NCBI RefSeq assembly: GCF_900128925.1
Contig: NZ_FQUJ01000005.1
Coordinates: 124,001 to 188,000 of the forward strand
Direction: 5' to 3'
DNA from: Modicisalibacter ilicicola DSM 19980
GTDB lineage: Bacteria; Pseudomonadota; Gammaproteobacteria; Pseudomonadales; Halomonadaceae
Length of the DNA stretch: 64,000 bases
Shown here: in pieces, positions 55,931 to 64,000 of the stretch
Layout: each line of letters begins with the position of its first letter
How positions within the stretch are numbered: the first letter of the stretch is position 1
Translations under genes and position numbers: made by a program
The notes under the pieces: generated by a model
The model's database searches: none
What the model saw: only the letters and a program-made list of their open reading frames with translations
Told to the model about the DNA's origin: nothing

Positions 55931-57043
55931 ATGAAAAACATGATGCGCAAGTCGCTGTTGGCGTTGGCCGTCGGTGCGGGAATGACCAGCCTGGCTGCTC
56001 AGGCAGAAATCACCATCGGCCTGGCCGGGCCGGTGACCGGTCCCCTGGCGCAGTATGGGGACATGCAGTTCATCGGTGCCGAGATGGCCATCGAGCGGAT
56101 CAACCAGCAGGGCGGCGTCGACGGCGAGCAGCTCAAGGGCGTCAAGTACGACGATGCCTGTGATCCCAAGCAGGCGGTGGCGGTAGCCAACCAGATCGTC
56201 AACGACGGCGTGCGGTTCGTGGTCGGCCATCTCTGTTCCAGCGCCACCCAGCCGGCCTCGGACATCTATGCCGAAGAAGGCATCCTGATGATCACCGCGG
56301 CCTCGACGAGCCCGGCGATCACCGAGGCGGGTTACGAGACCGTGTTCCGCACCATCGGGCTCGACAGCATGCAGGGGCCGGTGGCCGGCAACTACATCGC
56401 CGAGCAGGCCAAGCCCGAGCGCATGGCGATCATCCACGACAAGCAGCAGTATGGAGAGGGTATTGCCACCGGCGTTAAGGAAACGGTCGAAGAGGCGGGC
56501 GTGGACGTCGTGGTCTTCGAAGGCATCACCGCCGGGGACAAGGACTTCTCGTCACTGATCTCCAAGCTCAAGCGCGAGAACGTCGACTTCGTCTACTACG
56601 GCGGCTATCACCCGGAACTGGGGCTGCTGCTGCGCCAATCCCGCGAACTCGGCTTCGACGCCCAGTACATGGGACCGGAAGGCGTCGGCAACCCGGACAT
56701 CTCCAAGATTGCCGGCGAGGCCTCGGAAGGGCTGCTGGTCACCTTGCCCCAGGCCTTCGAAACCGATCCGGACAACGCCGACCTGGTCGCTGCCTTCGAG
56801 GCCAAGAACCAGGATCCCTCCGGCCCGTTCGTGATGCCGGCCTACACGGCGGTGTACCTGATGGCCGAGGCCATGAAAGCCACCGAAACCACCGACCCCT
56901 ACGAAGTGGCGGATTACCTGCACGAAAACACCTTCGACACGCCGATCGGCGAGGTGCAATACGACGAGAAGGGCGATCTCGAGGAGTTCAACTTCGTCGT
57001 CTACACCTGGCATGCCGATGGCACCAAGACCGAAGCCCAGTAG
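55931..57043 (+). CDS. livK: Branched-chain amino acid-binding protein
   Basis: Periplasmic binding protein of the liv ABC importer. 370 residues with a Sec signal peptide (about 1-25, AAQA end) and a two-lobed Leu/Ile/Val-binding fold. Motifs ITIGLAGPVTGPLAQYGDMQ, VGHLCSSATQPASDIY (ligand-contact Ser/Thr) and YGGYHPELGLLLRQ are close to E. coli LivJ/LivK. The two lone Cys (DDACDP and GHLCS) form the conserved disulfide. First gene of a complete livKHMGF operon. Confidence 0.95.
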   Translation: MKNMMRKSLLALAVGAGMTSLAAQAEITIGLAGPVTGPLAQYGDMQFIGAEMAIERINQQGGVDGEQLKGVKYDDACDPKQAVAVANQIVNDGVRFVVGHLCSSATQPASDIYAEEGILMITAASTSPAITEAGYETVFRTIGLDSMQGPVAGNYIAEQAKPERMAIIHDKQQYGEGIATGVKETVEEAGVDVVVFEGITAGDKDFSSLISKLKRENVDFVYYGGYHPELGLLLRQSRELGFDAQYMGPEGVGNPDISKIAGEASEGLLVTLPQAFETDPDNADLVAAFEAKNQDPSGPFVMPAYTAVYLMAEAMKATETTDPYEVADYLHENTFDTPIGEVQYDEKGDLEEFNFVVYTWHADGTKTEAQ

Positions 57044-57123
57044 CCGCAGCACAATAATACCGTAACGACCCTCTCGCCCGGTCGGTCACAAGCTGGCCGG
57101 GCGATTTACGCAGGTAATCCCTG

Positions 57124-58044
57124 ATGGATGCGACCCTCTACCTCCTGCAGCAGGTCATCAATGGCCTGACCATCGGCAGCACCTATGCGCTGATCGCCAT
57201 CGGCTACACCATGGTCTACGGCATCATCGGCATGATCAATTTCGCCCACGGCGAGATCTACATGATCGGCACCTACATCGCCTTCATCGTCATCACCGGG
57301 CTGGCGATGATGGGCGTCGACAGCACGCTGTTCCTGATCGTGGCGGCGCTGCTGGTGTCGATGATCGTGGCCAGCGCTCACGGCTTTGCCGTGGAGCGGG
57401 TCGCCTATCGGCCCGTACGCGGATCCAAGCGCCTGATCGCACTGATTTCCGCCATCGGCATGTCGATCTTCCTGCAGAACTACATGCGTCTGGCTCAGGG
57501 GTCGCGGGACAAGGCGATTCCGAACCTGCTGCCCGGCGGCTGGGAGTTCGGCGGTGATGGCTTCGCGGTCAACCTTTCCTACATGCAGGTGATCATCTTC
57601 TTCGTCACCCTGGCCAGCATGGGCGTGCTGGCGCTGTTCATCTCGCGCTCCCGGCTCGGGCGCGCCTGCCGCGCCTGTTCCCAGGACCGGGGGATGGCCA
57701 ACCTGCTGGGTATCAACACCGATCTGGTGATCTCCATGACCTTCGTCATCGGTGCGGCCCTGGCAGCGGTCGCGGGGCTGCTGCTGGGGATGTACTACGG
57801 GGTGGTCAACCCGTACATCGGCTTTCTGGCGGGGCTCAAGGCGTTTACCGCGGCGGTGCTCGGCGGGATCGGCAGCATCCCCGGCGCCATGCTGGGCGGC
57901 CTCATCCTGGGTATCGCCGAGGCGCTCACCGGCGGGTATCTCTCCACCGAATACAAGGATGTCGTGGCCTTCGGCCTGCTGATCCTGATTCTGCTGTTCC
58001 GCCCCTGGGGCATCCTAGGCAAGCCGGAAGTGGAGAAGATCTGA
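57124..58044 (+). CDS. livH: Branched-chain amino acid permease LivH
   Basis: Inner-membrane permease of 306 residues, about eight helices. Signatures: [20 protein letters not shown] and [19 protein letters not shown]. The stop overlaps the livM start by one base (TGATG), so the two are coupled. It lies 80 bp after livK. Confidence 0.95.
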   Translation: MDATLYLLQQVINGLTIGSTYALIAIGYTMVYGIIGMINFAHGEIYMIGTYIAFIVITGLAMMGVDSTLFLIVAALLVSMIVASAHGFAVERVAYRPVRGSKRLIALISAIGMSIFLQNYMRLAQGSRDKAIPNLLPGGWEFGGDGFAVNLSYMQVIIFFVTLASMGVLALFISRSRLGRACRACSQDRGMANLLGINTDLVISMTFVIGAALAAVAGLLLGMYYGVVNPYIGFLAGLKAFTAAVLGGIGSIPGAMLGGLILGIAEALTGGYLSTEYKDVVAFGLLILILLFRPWGILGKPEVEKI

Positions 58045-59297
58045 TGTCGAGTCAACTAGTGCATGCGGGCTTCTCCGCGCTGCTCACGCTGCTGCTCGGC
58101 GCCTCGGTACTGGGTGTCGAGTTGCGCTCCGAGGGTGTGACCACCATCGTCGCCGTGGAAGGGGCGCTGACCTGGCTGTGGCTAGGAGGCGCCGTGGTCG
58201 TGGTGTTCCTGCATCAGCTGTTTCGCCCGAAGATCGAGGCCATGCGCCGGCAGACCTGGACGGGTTCGCGTTTCTCGTTGCCGCCCTTGCTCAAGAATCA
58301 CGCGCAACGACGCCTGATCCTGGCCCTGGTGATCGGGGCGCTGCTGCTCTTTCCCTTCATGGCCGAGCGCAGCGCGGTGGACCTGGCCACCCTGACCCTG
58401 ATCTACGTGATGCTGGGGCTGGGGCTCAATGTCGTGGTCGGGCTGGCAGGGCTTCTCGATCTCGGCTATGTCGGCTTCTACGCGGTCGGTGCCTATACCT
58501 ACGCCTTGCTCAACAGCTACCTGGGGTTCTCCTTCTGGGAGGCATTGCCCCTCGCCGGTGGCATGACGGCCCTGTTCGGCTACTTGCTGGGCTTTCCCGT
58601 GCTCCGGCTGCGAGGCGACTACCTGGCGATCGTGACCCTGGGGTTCGGCGAGATCATTCGCATCCTGCTCAACAACTGGACCGATCTCACCGGCGGCCCC
58701 AACGGCATCTCGCGGATTCCCAAGCCGACCCTGTTCAACCTGGAGTTCTCGCGCCGCGCCGACGAAGGCAACGTGGCTTTCCATGAATTCTTCGGCATCC
58801 CCTACGACCCCAGCTACAAGGTGATGTATCTCTACATCCTGGCCTTGCTGCTCTCCCTGGTGACCGTCTATGTCATCTATCGGCTGATGCGCATGCCCAT
58901 CGGGCGTGCCTGGGAAGCGTTGCGCGAGGACGACATCGCCTGCCGCTCCCTGGGGCTCAACCCCACCGGCATCAAACTTTCCGCCTTCACCATCGGGGCC
59001 AGCTTCGCCGGGTTCGCCGGTTCCTTCTTCGCTGCCCGGCAAGGCTTCATCAGCCCCGAGTCGTTTACCTTCATCGAGTCGGCCATCGTGCTGGCGATCG
59101 TCGTGCTGGGGGGAATGGGCTCGCAGCTCGGGGTGATCCTCGCCGCGATTGCCATGACCCTGCTTCCCGAGATCGCCCGGGAGTTCAACGAGTACCGGAT
59201 GCTGCTGTTCGGGTTGATCATGGTGATGATGATGGTGTGGCGCCCCCAGGGATTGCTGCCGCTCAAGCGCCCGCAGATGGAGTTGAAACGTGGCTGA
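58044..59297 (+). CDS. livM: Branched-chain amino acid permease LivM
   Basis: Second permease subunit of 417 residues. It carries the extra N-terminal region typical of gammaproteobacterial LivM before the core ([38 protein letters not shown]). Its 3' end overlaps livG by eight bases. Confidence 0.94.
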   Translation: MSSQLVHAGFSALLTLLLGASVLGVELRSEGVTTIVAVEGALTWLWLGGAVVVVFLHQLFRPKIEAMRRQTWTGSRFSLPPLLKNHAQRRLILALVIGALLLFPFMAERSAVDLATLTLIYVMLGLGLNVVVGLAGLLDLGYVGFYAVGAYTYALLNSYLGFSFWEALPLAGGMTALFGYLLGFPVLRLRGDYLAIVTLGFGEIIRILLNNWTDLTGGPNGISRIPKPTLFNLEFSRRADEGNVAFHEFFGIPYDPSYKVMYLYILALLLSLVTVYVIYRLMRMPIGRAWEALREDDIACRSLGLNPTGIKLSAFTIGASFAGFAGSFFAARQGFISPESFTFIESAIVLAIVVLGGMGSQLGVILAAIAMTLLPEIAREFNEYRMLLFGLIMVMMMVWRPQGLLPLKRPQMELKRG

Positions 59298-60060
59298 ATC
59301 CAAATTGCTCAGCGTGCGCAATCTCTCCATGCGATTTGGTGGTCTGCTGGCGGTGGACCAGGTCAACATGGAGGTCCGCCCCCGGGAGGTGGTGTCGATC
59401 ATCGGGCCCAATGGTGCCGGCAAGACCACGGTCTTCAACTGCATCAGCGGCTTCTACCGGCCGACCAGTGGCGAGGTGCTGTTCGAGGGGCGTCCCATGC
59501 ACCGCCTGCCTGGCTTCAAGATCGCCCGGGCCGGCATGGTGCGCACCTTCCAGAACGTACGGTTGTTCAAGGAGATGACCGTCATCGAGAATCTGCTGGT
59601 CGCCCAGCACATGCAGGCCGAGCGCAACCTGCTCAAGGGATTGCTGCTGACGGCAGGCTATCGTCGCCGCGAGAGTGAGCTGATGGACCGTGCGGCCCAT
59701 TGGCTGGAGCGGGTGGGGTTGGTCGATTTCGCCAACCGCGAGGCCGGCAATCTCGCCTATGGCCAGCAGCGGCGCCTCGAGATCGCGCGCTGCATGGTCA
59801 CCAGGCCGCGCCTGCTGATGCTCGACGAGCCGGCGGCGGGACTCAACCCCAACGAGACCCGGGACCTGGATCGCATGATCGTCCAGCTCAAGGAGGAAGA
59901 AGGCATCACGGTACTGTTGATCGAGCACGACATGAGCTTGGTCATGGGCATTTCCGATCGCATCTACGTGGTCAACCAGGGCAAGCCGCTGGCAGAGGGA
60001 TCGCCGGAAGAGGTACGGCGCAATCCCGAGGTGATCAAGGCCTACCTGGGGGAGGAGTGA
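59290..60060 (+). CDS. livG: Branched-chain amino acid ABC transporter ATPase LivG
   Basis: ATP-binding subunit of 256 residues with Walker [12 protein letters not shown]-loop near TFQNVRLF, signature [15 protein letters not shown] and Walker [14 protein letters not shown]. It starts with GTG inside the livM end (GGAG 7 nt upstream). Confidence 0.95.
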   Translation: MAESKLLSVRNLSMRFGGLLAVDQVNMEVRPREVVSIIGPNGAGKTTVFNCISGFYRPTSGEVLFEGRPMHRLPGFKIARAGMVRTFQNVRLFKEMTVIENLLVAQHMQAERNLLKGLLLTAGYRRRESELMDRAAHWLERVGLVDFANREAGNLAYGQQRRLEIARCMVTRPRLLMLDEPAAGLNPNETRDLDRMIVQLKEEEGITVLLIEHDMSLVMGISDRIYVVNQGKPLAEGSPEEVRRNPEVIKAYLGEE

Positions 60061-60062
60061 AG

Positions 60063-60776
60063 ATGACCACGACGATGCTGGAAATCGACAGCCTGACGAC
60101 ACACTATGGCCCCATTCAGGCCCTGGAGGGCGTTTCCCTGACGGTACGCCACGGGGAAATCGTGACCCTGGTGGGCTCCAACGGGGCAGGCAAGACTACC
60201 CTGCTGATGTCGATCTGCGGTGACCCGACCCCCACGTCGGGCAAGATCCGCTTCGAAGGGCAGGAGATCCAGGGCTGGCCGACCTCGCGGATCATGCGCT
60301 CGGGGCTTGCGGTGGTCCCGGAAGGACGGCGGATCTTCACCGGCATGACGGTGGAAGAGAACCTGGCGATGGGGGGTTACTACCGCAGCAAGGTCGAGAT
60401 CGCCGAGGGTGTCGAGCATGTGCTGACGCTGTTCCCGCGCCTTCGTGAGCGCTTCAACCAGCGCGGCGGTACCATGTCCGGCGGCGAGCAGCAGATGCTC
60501 GCCATTGCCCGGGCCCTGATGAGCCGCCCGCGCCTGCTGCTGCTCGATGAGCCTTCCCTGGGCCTGGCGCCGATCATCATCGCGCAGATCTTCGAGATCA
60601 TTGCCAAGCTACGCGAGGAGGGCACCACGATCTTCCTGGTCGAGCAGAATGCCCACCGCGCCCTGTCGATCGCCGATCGTGGCTATGTGCTCGAGCATGG
60701 CCGGATGGTGTTGGCCGACACGGGCGAGGCGCTGCTGGCCAACGATGAGGTGCGGCGTGCCTACCTGGGTGGCTGA
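60063..60776 (+). CDS. livF: Branched-chain amino acid ABC transporter ATPase LivF
   Basis: Second ATPase of 237 residues: Walker A GSNGAGKTTLL, signature MSGGEQQMLAIARALM and Walker B LLLLDEPSLGLAP. The ATG at 60063 lies 2 bp after the livG stop; an in-frame ATG at 60075 is an alternative. Ends the liv operon; a T run (about 60813-60818) with only a poor stem follows. Confidence 0.95.
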   Translation: MTTTMLEIDSLTTHYGPIQALEGVSLTVRHGEIVTLVGSNGAGKTTLLMSICGDPTPTSGKIRFEGQEIQGWPTSRIMRSGLAVVPEGRRIFTGMTVEENLAMGGYYRSKVEIAEGVEHVLTLFPRLRERFNQRGGTMSGGEQQMLAIARALMSRPRLLLLDEPSLGLAPIIIAQIFEIIAKLREEGTTIFLVEQNAHRALSIADRGYVLEHGRMVLADTGEALLANDEVRRAYLGG

Positions 60777-60903
60777 CCGGCTTTGATCGGTGGTCGCTGA
60801 GTGACGGGGTCGTTTTTTATACCGTTAACTTTCTCTGCTTCTACCGAACAACATGCTTATCGACTCAGACTTAGGGAGCCTGCAAGAGCCACATGCATTG
60901 GCT

Positions 60904-60909
60904 TATAAT
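60904..60909 (+). promoter_or_regulatory. -10 element before the fumarase gene
   Basis: A perfect TATAAT lies 78 bp before the fumarase start. The -35 is poor (CTGCAA at an 18-bp spacer), so an activator is plausible. Confidence 0.5.
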
Positions 60910-60986
60910 CCTGGCCACCATGCATGGCCTCAAAACTGAACAATAGCGCCTGAAAAAAGCCTATCCTTCGAAGGAGTTCTTGCCTC

Positions 60987-62492
60987 ATGACCGTGATTCG
61001 CCAGGACGACGTGATCCAGAGCGTCGCCGACGCCCTGCAGTACATCTCCTACTACCACCCCAAGGATTTCATCGCCGCGATGCACGAGGCGTACCAGCGC
61101 GAGGAAAATCCGGCGGCGCGGGACGCCATCGCCCAGATCCTGATCAATTCGCGCATGTGCGCTATGGGGCATCGGCCGATCTGCCAGGATACCGGCATTG
61201 TCACGGTCTTCGCGCATGTGGGCATGGACGTCCGCTGGGAAGGCGACATGAGCCTCGACGACATGATCAACGAAGGAGTGCGCCGAGCCTACCAGAACCC
61301 GGACAACGTGCTGCGCGCCTCGATACTCGCCGATCCCGATGGCAAGCGGCAGAACACCAGGGACAACACGCCTGCGGTGATCCACCACCGGCTGGTGCCG
61401 GGGGATACCCTCGAGATCCATGTGGCGGCCAAGGGCGGCGGCAGCGAGGCCAAGTCGAAGTTTGCCATGCTCAACCCCTCGGATAGCGTGGTGGACTGGG
61501 TGCTGGAGCAGTTGCCGAAGATGGGTGCCGGCTGGTGCCCGCCGGGCATGCTGGGCATCGGTATCGGCGGCACGGCCGAGAAGGCCATGGAGCTTGCCAA
61601 GGAGGCGCTGCTCGATCCCATCGACATCCAGGAGCTGCAAGCCCGAGGCGCTTCCAGCCGGGCCGAGGAGTTACGACTCGAGCTGTACGACAAGGTCAAC
61701 CAGAGCGGGATCGGGGCTCAGGGCCTTGGAGGGTTGACCACCGTGCTGGATATCAAGGTCAAGGACTATCCGACCCACGCGGCCAACAAGCCGGTGGCGA
61801 TCATTCCCAATTGCGCGGCCACCCGCCACGTGCACTTCACCCTCGACGGCAGCGGTGCCGCCGCGTTGCCGGCACCCAGGATCGAGGATTGGCCCGAAAT
61901 TACCTGGGAGGTGAGCGAGAACGTGCGTCGGGTCAACCTCGACGAAGTCACTGCCGAGGACGTGCAGCACTGGCAGCCCGGCGATACCGTGCTGCTCTCC
62001 GGCAAGCTGTTGACCGGACGTGACGCCGCCCACAAGCGCATGGTCGACATGCTGGCCAAGGGGGAGCCCCTGCCGGTGGACATGCGAGGGCGCTTCATCT
62101 ATTACGTCGGCCCCGTCGATCCGGTGCGCGACGAGGTGGTCGGGCCGGCAGGGCCGACCACGGCCACCCGGATGGACAAGTTCACCCGCACCATGCTCGA
62201 AGAGACCGGACTGCTGGGCATGGTCGGCAAGGCCGAACGCGGCCCCATGGCGATCGAGGCGATTCGCGACAACCAGGCGGTCTACCTGATGGCCGTGGGT
62301 GGGGCAGCCTACCTGGTCGCTCAGGCCATCAAGAAGGCGCGGGTGGTCGGTTTCGAGGACCTGGGCATGGAAGCGATCTACGAGTTCGAGGTCGAGGACA
62401 TGCCGGTCACCGTGGCCGTGGACAGCCGCGGCGAATCCGTTCACCAGAGCGGCCCAGCGAAATGGAAGGAGATCATTGCCGCCCATGCCTGA
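60987..62492 (+). CDS. Class I fumarate hydratase
   Basis: Iron-sulfur fumarase that interconverts fumarate and L-malate in the TCA cycle. 501 residues, both alpha- and beta-type domains fused. The 4Fe-4S cysteines are C66 (RPICQDTG), C184 (GWCPPGMLG) and C276 (PNCAATRH), with spacings of 118 and 92 close to E. coli FumA (119 and 94). It is shorter at the N-terminus than E. coli FumA, as in many proteobacteria. An AAGGAG site precedes the ATG. Oxygen-labile by family, so its activity may depend on repair. Confidence 0.95.
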   Translation: MTVIRQDDVIQSVADALQYISYYHPKDFIAAMHEAYQREENPAARDAIAQILINSRMCAMGHRPICQDTGIVTVFAHVGMDVRWEGDMSLDDMINEGVRRAYQNPDNVLRASILADPDGKRQNTRDNTPAVIHHRLVPGDTLEIHVAAKGGGSEAKSKFAMLNPSDSVVDWVLEQLPKMGAGWCPPGMLGIGIGGTAEKAMELAKEALLDPIDIQELQARGASSRAEELRLELYDKVNQSGIGAQGLGGLTTVLDIKVKDYPTHAANKPVAIIPNCAATRHVHFTLDGSGAAALPAPRIEDWPEITWEVSENVRRVNLDEVTAEDVQHWQPGDTVLLSGKLLTGRDAAHKRMVDMLAKGEPLPVDMRGRFIYYVGPVDPVRDEVVGPAGPTTATRMDKFTRTMLEETGLLGMVGKAERGPMAIEAIRDNQAVYLMAVGGAAYLVAQAIKKARVVGFEDLGMEAIYEFEVEDMPVTVAVDSRGESVHQSGPAKWKEIIAAHA

Positions 62493-62513
62493 TAGGATGA
62501 GGTGAGCATGTGT

Positions 62514-62547
62514 CGCGGCCCCGCACGAATGCGGGGCCGCGCTTTTT
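62514..62547 (+). terminator. Terminator after the fumarase gene
   Basis: Two 12-nt arms (62514-62525 and 62530-62541) pair perfectly around a CGAA tetraloop and are followed by a T run. Confidence 0.93.
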
Positions 62548-62586
62548 GGCTATCGTTTCACTGCAACATCGAGACAGGGAGAGGTG

Positions 62587-64000
62587 ATGACCTCTTGGCT
62601 GCTGGGCCTGGGAATCTTTCTAGTGCATGTGCTGGGGGCGGTGTCTGCGGTACTGGCGCTGATGTCGAGTCGCACCTCCCAGGGGGCCATTGCCTGGATC
62701 GTCTCGCTGGTGACCTTTCCGTACGCGGCGTTGCCGGCCTACTGGTTCTTCGGTCGCCCGCGTTTCTACGGCTATGTCTCGGCACGTGGCGAACGGGATA
62801 CGGCACTGCGTCGCGTGCTGGCCCGTTACCGGCCGCTGATCGAACCCTATCTGGCAGACGCCCGGGAAGGCAACGTGCGTGCCGTCGAGCAGCTGGCGAT
62901 GATGCCCTTGACCAGCGGCAACTGCGCGGAACTGCTGATCGATGGCCAGGCCACGTTCGATAGCCTCTTTGCCGGCATCGATGAAGCCGGGTCCTATATC
63001 CTCATCCAGTTTTTCATCGTCCGGGAGGACCGCCTGGGCCTGGAGCTCAAGCGGCGGCTGGAGCGTCAGGCCCGTCGGGGCGTGCGCATCCACTTTCTCT
63101 ATGACGAGGTGGGGTGTCGCCGACTCGGTGACGGCTACCTGCGCGATCTGCGGGAGGCGGGCGTCGAGGTCAGTGCCTTCAACTCGTCCCGGGGCGTGCG
63201 ACATCGTTTTCAGCTCAATTTCCGCAACCACCGCAAGATCATGGTCGTCGATGGCAAGTTCGGCTGGACCGGCGGATTCAACATCGGCGTGGAGTACATG
63301 GGGGAGCATCCTCGGCATGGCCCCTGGCGAGACACCCATCTGAAGCTTTCCGGGCCCAGCGTCCTCGGGCTGCAGGAAGCCTTCTGGGAGGATTGGCACT
63401 GGGCGACAGGCAGTGTGATCGCCCTGGACTGGGAGCCACGCATCACCTGCGAAGAGTGCCAGAACGTGGTGATCGTCCCCTCCGGCCCGGCGGATACCCA
63501 GGAGACCGCCAGCCTGCTGGTGCAGAATGCCATCCATGATGCCGAGTACCGCTTGTGGCTGACCAGCCCCTACTTCGTGCCGGATCAGGGCGTGCAGGAT
63601 GCGCTGCGTCTGGCCGCGTTGCGGGGCGTGGATGTGCGCGTGATGATACCCGAGCGACCCGACCACCTGCTGGTGTTCCTGTCGGCGTTTTCGTTTCTTC
63701 CCGAGATGTTGCGGGTCGGCGTGAAAATATACCGTTATCAACCTGGGTTTCTACACCAGAAAGTCATGCTGATCGATCATCACAGCGCCTCCGTGGGCAC
63801 CGTCAACCTGGACAACCGCTCCTTTCGTCTCAACTTCGAGATCACGGCCTTCATACCCGACCGACGTTTTGCCCATGAGGTGCAAGTCATGCTCGAAAGT
63901 GATTTCGCCAACTGCCGACAGCTCACCCTGGACGAACTGGAGCGTCGCCCGATGTGGCGCAAGCTAGTATCCCGTGCCGCTTACCTGTTGTCGCCGATCC
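62587..64000 (+). CDS. cls: Cardiolipin synthase (3' end outside the window)
   Basis: Makes cardiolipin from two phosphatidylglycerols at the inner membrane. About 471 residues are present; the C-terminus is missing. Two N-terminal membrane helices (about 3-24 and 34-55), then two phospholipase D domains with HKD motifs: H215 (HRKIMVVDGKFGWTGGFN) and H390 (HQKVMLIDHHSASVGTVN). An AGGGAGAGG site precedes the ATG at 62587. It follows a strong terminator, so it is a separate unit. Cardiolipin rises with salinity in many halophiles (known). Confidence 0.94.
   Translation, partial: MTSWLLGLGIFLVHVLGAVSAVLALMSSRTSQGAIAWIVSLVTFPYAALPAYWFFGRPRFYGYVSARGERDTALRRVLARYRPLIEPYLADAREGNVRAVEQLAMMPLTSGNCAELLIDGQATFDSLFAGIDEAGSYILIQFFIVREDRLGLELKRRLERQARRGVRIHFLYDEVGCRRLGDGYLRDLREAGVEVSAFNSSRGVRHRFQLNFRNHRKIMVVDGKFGWTGGFNIGVEYMGEHPRHGPWRDTHLKLSGPSVLGLQEAFWEDWHWATGSVIALDWEPRITCEECQNVVIVPSGPADTQETASLLVQNAIHDAEYRLWLTSPYFVPDQGVQDALRLAALRGVDVRVMIPERPDHLLVFLSAFSFLPEMLRVGVKIYRYQPGFLHQKVMLIDHHSASVGTVNLDNRSFRLNFEITAFIPDRRFAHEVQVMLESDFANCRQLTLDELERRPMWRKLVSRAAYLLSPI

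Overview
The window reads as chromosomal DNA of a GC-rich, aerobic gammaproteobacterium, most probably a halophile of the Halomonadaceae (Halomonas/Chromohalobacter type). This is an inference from gene content and order: a BetI repressor and choline-binding protein for osmoprotection, E. coli-like translation and repair genes, and small proteins of the DUF2970, DUF2909, DUF2489, DUF2788 and YfcL families. No whole prophage, insertion sequence, CRISPR array or rRNA operon is visible. Most of the window is housekeeping DNA, so the interest lies in regulatory details and a few unexplained proteins.

Layout. 1-3.6 kb: truncated betI, a BetI-type operator, a choline-binding protein gene without its transporter partners, tRNA-Met, three near-identical tRNA-Asn genes, two orphan envelope proteins and a tRNA-Pro. 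3.8-5.6 kb: an LrgA/LrgB pair and two small genes. 5.8-13.5 kb: a complete aa3-type cytochrome c oxidase locus with structural subunits (coxB with a fused cytochrome c domain, coxA, coxC), assembly factors (ctaG, SURF1) and heme A synthesis (ctaA, ctaB). It also holds a small protein with a SCO-like CX3C motif. 13.6-18 kb: a DASS transporter, a DUF2489 protein, an M20 amidohydrolase and an OmpA-like lipoprotein.

18.3-25.4 kb: the classical thrS-infC-rpmI-rplT-pheS-pheT-ihfA block. The thrS leader carries a hairpin whose 7-nt loop copies the anticodon loop of tRNA-Thr(GGU), and infC starts with the rare codon AUC. 25.4-29.5 kb: DUF2788, a MioC-like flavodoxin, ppnN, yfcL and a LysR regulator. 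29.6-36.1 kb: a glycine cleavage system split into gcvH-gcvP on the minus strand and a glycine/alanine symporter plus gcvT on the plus strand, either side of a 550-bp intergenic region. 36.2-43.5 kb: envelope genes (PAP2 phosphatase, GT4 glycosyltransferase, LysM/LytM lipoprotein, acyltransferase), acetoacetyl-CoA synthetase and an MFS transporter, with two facing DnaA boxes between the last two.

43.5-49.1 kb: a possible DUF1338-like protein, glutaredoxin 1, an inositol-phosphatase family enzyme, a RegB/RegA redox two-component system and an isolated beta-helix (tailspike/pectate-lyase-like) protein. 49.3-55.5 kb: prfC, a TatD-family nuclease, ygfZ, an HMA-fold small protein, an OsmC-like protein and uvrB. 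55.9-60.8 kb: a complete liv branched-chain amino acid ABC transporter operon preceded by a 28-bp dyad. 61-64 kb: class I fumarase and a cardiolipin synthase cut by the window edge.

Several genes link into one physiological picture. Oxidase assembly, the RegBA redox regulator, fumarase and glutaredoxin belong to aerobic respiration and redox balance. The gcv, liv and acetoacetyl-CoA synthetase genes handle amino acid and carbon flow. BetI/ChoX and the envelope genes fit life at high salt.
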